DNA of 64,000 nt from Anas platyrhynchos (lineage: Eukaryota > Chordata > Aves > Anseriformes > Anatidae). The stretch lies in assembly GCF_047663525.1 (NCBI RefSeq), contig NC_092613.1:3001501-3065500 (forward strand). Reading direction: 5' to 3'. Position numbers and translations under genes: made by a program. This document shows positions 55,689-64,000 of the stretch, piece after piece. Under the pieces are notes generated by a model, which was not told the DNA's origin, ran no database searches, and worked only from the letters and a program-made list of their open reading frames with translations. The stretch's first letter is position 1, and each line of letters opens with the position of its first letter.

Positions 55689-55694
55689 AATAAA
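55689..55694 (+). terminator. Possible proximal poly(A) signal of KCNA3
   Basis: AATAAA begins 40 bp after the stop codon. Kv1 genes usually have long 3' UTRs, so a distal signal such as AATAAA at 57769-57774 may also be used. Confidence 0.35.
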
Positions 55695-55699
55695 TGCAA

Positions 55700-58600
55700 A
55701 GTGACTGTGTACTTGGTGTTGTGTGGAACATGCACCATCGTCAGTCTGTGTATGCCCTTGTTTTTATACGTTTATTTTTTTAGATCTTTCCTTTCTAAAG
55801 ATCTTAAAGGGATTTAAATTGCTCTGAAGAGAAGAGGACAGCTAACAGTTAAAGAGGTGGAAGAAGAAGACAAAACACTCTCACCGCTGAAGCAGGTGTT
55901 TGTTCTGCAACGTGTTGCAGGGCTGCTTTTGTTTTCTTGCTTTTGGGGACATCTTGCTTTGCTCCTGATTTCTCCCCCCCCCTTCCCTACAGGCAGCATG
56001 GAGCCGATTTCCCTTCCATCACATAAGCTCACTTGTTGGATTAGCAGCCCTGGATTGGGTGGGGAGACGAGGAAAACATGTTGCAGAGCACACTATAAGG
56101 GGGCTGGGAGGAAAAAACCATTTAATTTTGCAGAGAGTCTCTGATACCACATTGTTAAATGGTGCTTAATATTGAAACATGTGGTGTGCCGTTACGGGCA
56201 CATCACAGATTGCCTTTTCTCTCCCACTAGATCATTTATGAAATTCTAATCTGGTCAGAGACCAAGTGCAATCAGTTCTGACTTAAAGACAAAACAAAAC
56301 AAAAAAACCAAAACACTGATTTTCTATTCTTAATTCCCTTCCCCTGCAGCACTATGGCATTATTCCATCCAGCATAAAATCTGTGGCCGCACAGCGGGTC
56401 TGTGTGCTCTGGGGGAAGGCAAAAGGCAAAATTGAATGGTTATGGTATGCAGGGAGTGATGCCGGCAAGGACCAGGAGATGCCAGCTCTGCGATGGGCTC
56501 CTTGCTGTGGCCATGCAGCCTCAGACCCACCAAGCTGGACAAAAAGGGATATTTCCACCTTTTTGCAATGCATTTAGGAGAGATACAGCTGCTTATCGCA
56601 AGAAGATTAGAGTGGTGAACACGCCTTCCAACGGAAGTCACTAATTTGGACTGGAGTGATACAGTTGCCATGGCTACCCTAGTTTCCTGGGAAACCCCAA
56701 AAGGTTGTCATGGCATCCTTTCTCCCATCCCCCTTGGTCCTTGTCGTTCCTGCAAAAACCTTTCCAGATGGTTCCAGCCCTGCCATTCTGCAGGACACTG
56801 TGTCTCTGCAACTCGCAGGGCACCCATTCCTGCATCCCCATCCTGTCGCTGCACCCCCTTCTGCACTGTGTCCCCATGAACCAAACACCCACCTGTAGGC
56901 AATAAGCACACCCCAAAACTCCCCTCTTCCTCCCAGAAGAGTTCACACCTTGGCAGTGAAATCTGGGAGCCAAGCCTCGTCCTGCAGACATGAGCAGCCG
57001 CTTGGACATAGCAGCAGTGGCGCTACACCACCAAGAACCGTGCTTGCCCCATGCCACATGAAACCCTGAAGCTCCCCCAAAGCATCCTCCAAGGGCAAGA
57101 ATGGCCCCGAGCAGCCACCAGGAAAACTCAGCTGGGAAAGTGTGGCAGACTTTGGAAACAAGGGGGACAAATGCAGACCTGTTAAGAGCAGGATTGAAAA
57201 GTAACCTAAACCCCTCCAGGGAAAGCGTGCCTCCTTCATCATTCCGTGTACACCAGGGGCCAAAGGACATCTGATGGGATCAGGTGAGCTTTGCACGGGG
57301 TAGAGATTTTTTGCATTGTAAGATAACATTGCTTTTGGGAACAAACGTCATGTTTTCCACTCCTTGGTTTTGTTTTCCAGCTCCCCCCGTTGCCTTCATG
57401 TATTTTTGTGCATGTCAGGTAAATAGAATACCATCCTATGGCTCCTCTGATTATATTTGCTTTCCACTTTGCTTTTTAGTGCTGCACAGTGAGTTCTAGG
57501 TAGGCAGGCACTGAAGGAAAGCTGTGCTGCGTTTGTAAAGTGGGATTTCTTCAATTCTGTATAAAAAGGAGTTATTTGCCGAATTTTGGTGTTTCAGGCT
57601 GGTCCCTGTGGTGGAAGCAAGCTTATGGGGCTGGCAGGTCATAGGGCCTGGAGTGGCTTTAAGCACCTGGTCCCCAGCTGTGCTCAATTTCACTGGCTTT
57701 TGGGATGAGAGCAAAGAGACTCCTTGCAGGTGGTGAAGTGCACGGGAATGCCAGGAAATGCCTCCTTCAATAAAGAACAATTTGACCCCAACCTGTGCAA
57801 ATTGTGCACTTTCCTAAGGTACGGAAAGGGGGATTTGTTCTGAGAGAGACTGGCCACATCAAAATTGGAGTTTAGCTGGGACTTTATGTTAAAAGGGTCA
57901 GGACAGTTTGTAACATATACATGTAACACTCTTCCTTAGCCCCAGTGTCCTCACCAGTTAATAAAACGTTAATAACCAAGGAAAACATCAAAGCAGCTTC
58001 TTAGGTAATGGTATGTGACAGCTTTATTGGAACTGTGGTAGTTTTCTCTAGCTGAGGATCTGCTCAAACCATCTTTATTAGGGGGATGCTCCACAGCATT
58101 GCAGGAGGTGACAGTCCTGGCATCCTTCATCCTGACAGCTTCCCAGGGAGCACTGATGAACACGGGGCTTTCTGGAGTACCCCCAAGCACCTTTTCCCCA
58201 GACTGCTGGCAGGCTGAGATGTCGCTTCTTGCTATAAACTCTCACTTATTGTTATTAAAGCCTTTCCACATGCCTGTTCCTAAAAGGAGGATTTGAGTTT
58301 AAAAGCAGTGGAAGCACTCCCCCTTGGGAGAGCTCACCGATGAGTTTTGCTTCTGCATTTTCGCTGTGGCAGCTGCACAGAAACCACATGTTTGCCTGGA
58401 ACTGGCAGCATACAATTTTCAGTTTCAATGCAATCTAAAATAAGCAGAAACTTTGCTGGTTGTTCGTTTGCTTTCCTGTCTAATCCCCGCCTTATTTTGT
58501 GGAGGCAGAATGGCTGAAAACGGATTGTATTGTCAGTTAGAGATACAGTATCAGGGAGATGGTAAGGAAGCCACTTCATCCACTGTAGTTGTTAAAGCAC

Positions 58601-61600
58601 AGAATGGCATTGCTGAAAAACATCAAAGCACTGCTGCTCCATCTTTAAGATATACACAGAAATTGGAGATGTAGTAGCAAGCAGAAAAACAGGGATATCC
58701 CTGCTATACTCTGCCCCATTTCTGTCTGCTTCGTCCCTCTGTGCTGTCAGTGTCTCGCTGGGTAACGTACGGTGAGAGAAACACTTTGTGCTGTTGCACG
58801 GTCTGACGCTCCTCTGAAAGTGGCTGCTGAGCATGCCATGGCAGGAATTGGAAGGAGTGCTGCGAAACTGCTCCCTTCATAGCCAGCTGGTTATTGGGCT
58901 TCCTGTGCTGTCTTGCAATGTGCCTCCTCTTCAGTTTTAGGACTGTTTTAACCACTACCTGGGAATCAACATTAAACCCCAGTCTTTGCAAGCTGCGAAG
59001 AAACTAATTTATCTGGACACCGAGCATGCCCAAGGCAAGACACAGGGCTTGGATGGAACAGCTTGCTGCCTTGAGTGGAGAAAAGTCATTGTCCAGGGCT
59101 CCTGGCTGGCTTTTAGGGTCCCTGCCTCCCCAGATGCTTTTTGGTCCTGGATGCCACCCCGGAACAGGGTCAGCATTGCCTTTGTTTCAGGGGAACACAG
59201 GGAACATGCAGCAACCCCTTGCCTGGCCCTTCTGCTTGGTGCTTTGGTGTTCTCACTTTTTTCTCCTGCTTATTTACACCTTTTTTGTGTGTTTTCAGGC
59301 CTACATTCTAAAAGGGTTCTGTTGCTCTCCAGCCCAATAGATGCTCTCCAGGTACTAGTGGAGACAAGACAGGATCTGTCCCGCCCAGGTGTGGACACAT
59401 AGGAGGTCTGGGGGATATCTCTGCTCCAGGAGGGCCTGATTTCTTTCCAGGCAATTGTTGCTGCTCCATTACTTGACAAAAGGGACAAAAGAAACTGTTT
59501 TTTCTTTGTCATCACCAGTTTATGGACTGTTTAGCAGAGAGGAAGAGCAGACCAGCAGCTTCCCCAGCAGAAGGAAAGGAGTCATCAGGAGCTCATCTGC
59601 TGCCAAGGGGTCACTCCTGGCAGAGCAGGGCAAGGTCTCTTGTGGCAGTTTGTGCTTGTGGATAGCATTCTGCATGAAATCTGTTTAATTGTGTAGTTTG
59701 GAGCCCTCTTTCTGCCAAGCTTTTAAAATATGCATATCTGTGTAAGAGTGCATGGAGGCTCCCATCCCAGCCTGATGCAAGGCACTGCCTTCTTCCCTAT
59801 TTCAATGCTTTAACAAGTGATCTCTGGGCAGGCTGCAAACCTGAAAGTGAAAACAGGCATATAGGATTTAACCACAAAGCATTCTACCCTTCAATCTCAT
59901 GCACTGTGTGTACTGGTAAGGAATGTTCAGTCTGTGGTACACACCTGCATCCTTGTGCCAAGGCAATCAAGTGGGCGCAGGCAAATAGGGTTTTTCTGCA
60001 CATAATAGGATGCCATGGGTAGGGCAATGTCCTATAAATTCTTTCACTGCCATGGAGCTGGTACTGTTCTGCACCCTTCTCTGTTGCGGGTTCACACCCA
60101 TAGCCTGAACAGGTTGCTTGGCTCTCTGGGGCATGTCTTTGGGTGGTGCTATGTAGCTGAGGCATGTGCTCAGGACAGGCTGTTGCTGTGCTGCACTTAG
60201 CAGCACCCCTAGCGCTGTTTGCATAGCAGGGGCTGCACTGACACAGCTGCAGGCTGCCAGCCCCGTGGGTGCAGGGTGGCCTGAGCCCTCACCAGCATGA
60301 GGAACCAGACGTTGGGTGGCGAGGTCTGGAGTGATGCGTGTCTGCAATAGGACATTTGCCTGGAGAACCACACGGTTGGGGCCGCAGCCGTTACCCAGCT
60401 GATGGGCACATCTGGGTGCGGATGTTCCCTGGTGCAGGGAACTGCTCCTTCATTGGGGGTGGGAGGGGAGCGTTGGAATATTTTGTAGGAGTGGTGATTT
60501 AGGGCTTTCTTAGGGCACAAATAGGACTGGTGTGGAGCTCTGATGAACAACAGAGCCATTGCACAGTGCGGGGCACATCTGCTCCTGGGAGAGCACTGCA
60601 GAGCAGCCCCAACAACAGCCCCACTGCAGCCAGCTCCTACACTGTACACTCGTGATTCTGCTGTGACCAAGCCCTGGACACAATCGAGACCTTTTACTTC
60701 TGCATTTGGCTTCCTGAGCAGGAAAATGAGTAATGGTGCCTCCGTCAATGAGATATTCATCCCACCTAACAGGACGCGTGTTTGCTGCTCTGTGCTTGGA
60801 AGGCGTCAGGGCTGCTGTCTGTGCTCCTGCTGTTTGTCACTGGGAGAAAGCAAATCATATTTTTTGCTCATGAGAACCATCCGCCATATGGAAAAAGGGT
60901 GGGTGCGGGGTCCCATGCTGCTCTTTCAGATGGAGCCATGTTATCCCTGCTGCTGGCAAAACTCATCCAAAAATGCTCTGAGAAAATCCCCTGTGAGCCC
61001 CCTGCTTACTTTTCCCTCCACGAACAAGGCACTGCTTTTGCACCTCACAAGTTTCACAAATCTGTCCATGTCTTATTACTCACAAAGCCTGACTATTCAG
61101 TGTTGAGGGTGCTCTGTAGCAGGACAGGGAAACCTTCATGCATGAACGTCCCTGCAGGGCACCATCAGTTTTCTCCTTATGAAGCAGGACATGCTCCAGT
61201 AAATTAAAACCTGTCTCCTATCTCATTCAGCTTGTCACTGTGGTTGGGAGCAGCTAAAATACTTCCTGATAGCTGCTCTTCACCTGCTCATAACAGCAAT
61301 AATCTTTGCCCAGACATGCTGGCAAATGGAAAGACCCCTGGATAAGCGATGCAAACGGCAGCATGTGTTGCTGGGTTTGTTCAGTACTGATTCATTTCCT
61401 TGCGACTTGTAATTCAGATGCTTTTCAGAGTATAGCTATGTTTTGTCATGTCTGTTGCTCTTCTGCATTTTTTGCATTTCATTTTTAGCATCTTTACACA
61501 TACTGTGTGGGAAGACTTGATTCGGATGTGCGGCTCACACAACTACATCAGCCACTGGCTATCTCTGCTCTGGCTGTCAAGGAAGCAGAGTGCATTTGGC

Positions 61601-64000
61601 TTTATTTTGATGCTGACCAGCACCAGCTGCTCTGCTTGATTCTTCCATAGCGGATAGATATGGAAAATCCTTTTGCATTGTGTCATGGTTTGATCAGCTG
61701 CAGCAGCACTGAGGGCTCAGTTCCAGGGGGAGAGCAGGGCTCCTGTAGCAGCACCTTTGTTCAGGATCTTGCTCTCATGAGCACCCAAAGGCTGTAATGG
61801 AGCACAGAAAGGATGAACGCAGACTTCACAAAGCGTTTTTGCATTTCAGAAAAAATGTATTTGCTGTTTGGCTAAGTGGTAGAAAAAAAATGATCTTAGT
61901 ACACAGCAGTGTGGATGTTGATGCTGTGCAGTTTTGCAGCTGGTCCATGAAACCAGGCTTCACTGTGATGCAGACCTGAAGTATGAGCGAGGTCTGGGCT
62001 GTGTTTGCTCCTGGCCTGCTGGGTGTTTTTTTTGGGCAGGTCAAGTCCTCTGGCTTCAGTTTCTCTTACCTGTAAAATGACACCGAGTGACTTTGCTTAA
62101 TGTTTGGAAATACAGCATTGAAATGTGATGTGAAAGGAAGAGGCGGTTTTAGAGCAAGAAGTAAGAAATCACCCAAAGACTTTATGGTTTTCAGCTTACT
62201 TGAAGGTTACAGACTATGTAGACCCCCCAAAACTCATAAACTGGGGTGATTTCCCCCATCTGGAGCAAAGCCCAGTTTTTTACCATGCTTCCCAGGGACA
62301 CCAGCTTCCCAGGGACACTATGTCTCCCCTTCCCATTTCCTTTGGTTTCTTCATCTTTGCACTTGCATTTTCATCCTTATGCTCCATTTCTCCCAAAATC
62401 TCTGTACATTTGTAGTCAAAATTATCTTCTCTCTCCTTACTGGTCTCTGCATCCGTTAAACAACTCAGTAATGATTTGGACCTTGGGCTGTCACAGCAGG
62501 ACAAAAATGTGTAACCCAGGACTTTGGGTTAAACATGAACCTGTGTACTGTAAATTCAGACTTGGATGTTCATCTCCTGGGACTGACTCAAAGTGACCAA
62601 ACCTTTCAGCAATGTCTCTCTCATTCTGGCTGCAAAATGTGCTGATCAGGGAAAGCAAAGCATACACAAGGAGAAGCAAAAGTTATTGCAGCTTGGGTTC
62701 ATCGGCTTTGCGAAGTGTCCTGCAAATTGACTTTATTGCTTCATTTTCTTAACCAAGATGTAATGCATCTCCCTTACAGAAAAATATTATGATAGCACTT
62801 ACCTTTATCAGCCATTCTTGGAGCTCAGTAAGAAGAGCTATCAAGTTAATGTGATTAGATCTGTTTTCCCCAAACCTGCATTAATTGTTATCAATTACAT
62901 CCTGCACTTTAATTCTGTATTCAAAGCCTCAGCCATTCCAGCATGTTATTTGGGATCAGAGGAAGAGAGACAGACCCATCCTTTTGCAGGTCACTTTGTT
63001 TATCCTTTAAAAAGTTGGCCCAACAGGAGCTATTTTCCAGTCCTGGATTTCCTCCAGGTCCAGGACTCAAGAAATGCTCAATGCACACAGTCTTGCGAGC
63101 TGCTTCACCAGCTCCAACCTCTTGGATACAAGTTATTTGGCTTCACCTTTTGAAAAACATCTAGTTTCCATGGCTGCTGTTTAATATCCTCTGTTTCTGT
63201 TGAAGAGGGAAGGATTTCATCACCCCTGTATGCTGGGAATACATCTGCATCCCTTCAGGAATCAGAGCACCACCATCTAATGAATGCTTCTGACTTCCCA
63301 CTCCCGCTACTCTTCTAGCTGAATTTGGTGAAATAACATTATCCTTAGGCTGAGGATTTGGGGTTTCTGTCTACAAGGGCAGGGATACATCCTGGAAAGA
63401 CACTGGGGTACCCAAAAGTGCTGGATTGGGTTGGGTCAAGAAAGCTGGGCTCTGCTTGCATTTGTGTCCCTTGCTCTCCATCCCGGTTCATCTCACTACA
63501 TGCCAAGGTGTCTCAGCACTCAGGAAGTGCCTGGTGAGACAGCTCCTGCAGCAGCAAGCTTTGCTGTGCTGTAGCCCCTGGGGCTGAGCACGTGCCTGGA
63601 GCGTGCCCTCGTACACCTTGTACTGGGTGTGCAGAACTCACTCTCTGCTGTCCCTCTTCCGTCAAATGAAGGGCATTGCCCAAGCTGCGGCCATTCTGGC
63701 TGAGCACTCAGAGTAAGGCTTCATTTGGGTTGCATTTGTGTAACCCTGCAGCCATGCTGGGGGATCCCAGTGGCGTTACCACAGATCCTGAGGAAAGTAG
63801 GAGTGCTTCCCTGCTGGCAGGTGGGGGTGGGATGTAACCCCCCCCCCCTTTAAACCCCAAGCCCCAGTTCATGTTCAGCACATGATTTGCCTTTCTGGCA
63901 CAGCAGGATAAGCGGGTGCTTGGGCAGCTGCATGCCCTGAGACCCTTACAAGGAGCTCTAAGCCCTGCTGCGAGCATATTTCCCCAAATACCATGCTGCT
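55700..64000. other. KCNA3 3' flank, possible 3' UTR, no further gene recognised
   Basis: No conserved coding exon was found on either strand. AATAAA occurs at 57769-57774 and again near 57960. The part next to KCNA3 may be 3' UTR. A 15-17-bp direct repeat (TTCCCAGGGACAC) lies near 62288-62318 and a C10 run near 63839. Confidence 0.5.

Overview
This is vertebrate nuclear DNA, almost certainly from a bird. It carries a CR1 LINE fragment, three copies of an LTR family that I recognise as avian ERVL-like, and two genes with vertebrate exon structure or sequence (ZC3H11A, KCNA3). There is no prokaryotic gene organisation. I cannot name the species from sequence alone.

Layout. Positions 1-119 match part of a tandem array found later at 21.4-24.5 kb. 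Positions 120-2044 look like DNA 3' of ZC3H11A. From 2045 to 10710 there is a nested structure. About 220 bp carrying the last ~50 codons and early 3' UTR of ZC3H11A has been tandemly duplicated. A ~700-bp LTR then inserted into one copy (5-bp target duplication CCAAC). A complete 7.5-kb provirus on the minus strand then inserted into that LTR (6-bp target duplication ACGTCT). The provirus has 416-bp LTRs differing at 2 positions, a tRNA-Lys3 type primer binding site, gag, a dUTPase-protease frame, pol and env. Gag has one frame break; pro, pol and env are open. Two -1 slippery heptamers link gag-pro and pro-pol in the betaretrovirus manner, while Env has the CX6CC type of transmembrane subunit.

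From 10556 to 18217 ZC3H11A (CCCH zinc-finger mRNA-export factor) runs on the minus strand in 13 coding exons. As assembled the CDS is one base short of an open frame, at a C5 run in exon 4. Upstream of it lies a composite tandem array of ~1,186-bp units (21412-24459), then exons 1-3 only of SNRPE (spliceosomal Sm protein E, minus strand, 26184-25416). The first SNRPE intron has clear U12-type splice signals. Exons 4-5 of SNRPE were not found.

From 26.3 to 53.2 kb the DNA is gene-poor: solo LTRs at 27590-28072, 36065-36652 and 41617-42182, a CR1 fragment at 48592-49921, and simple repeats. An intronless KCNA3 (Kv1.3 potassium channel) lies on the plus strand at 53912-55648, behind a CA-rich tract and a GC-rich leader. 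The remaining 8 kb shows no gene that I can support.

The main interest is at ZC3H11A. Its 3' end, coding frame and upstream flank all show recent rearrangement, and it sits beside a young, nearly intact endogenous retrovirus in the same transcriptional direction.
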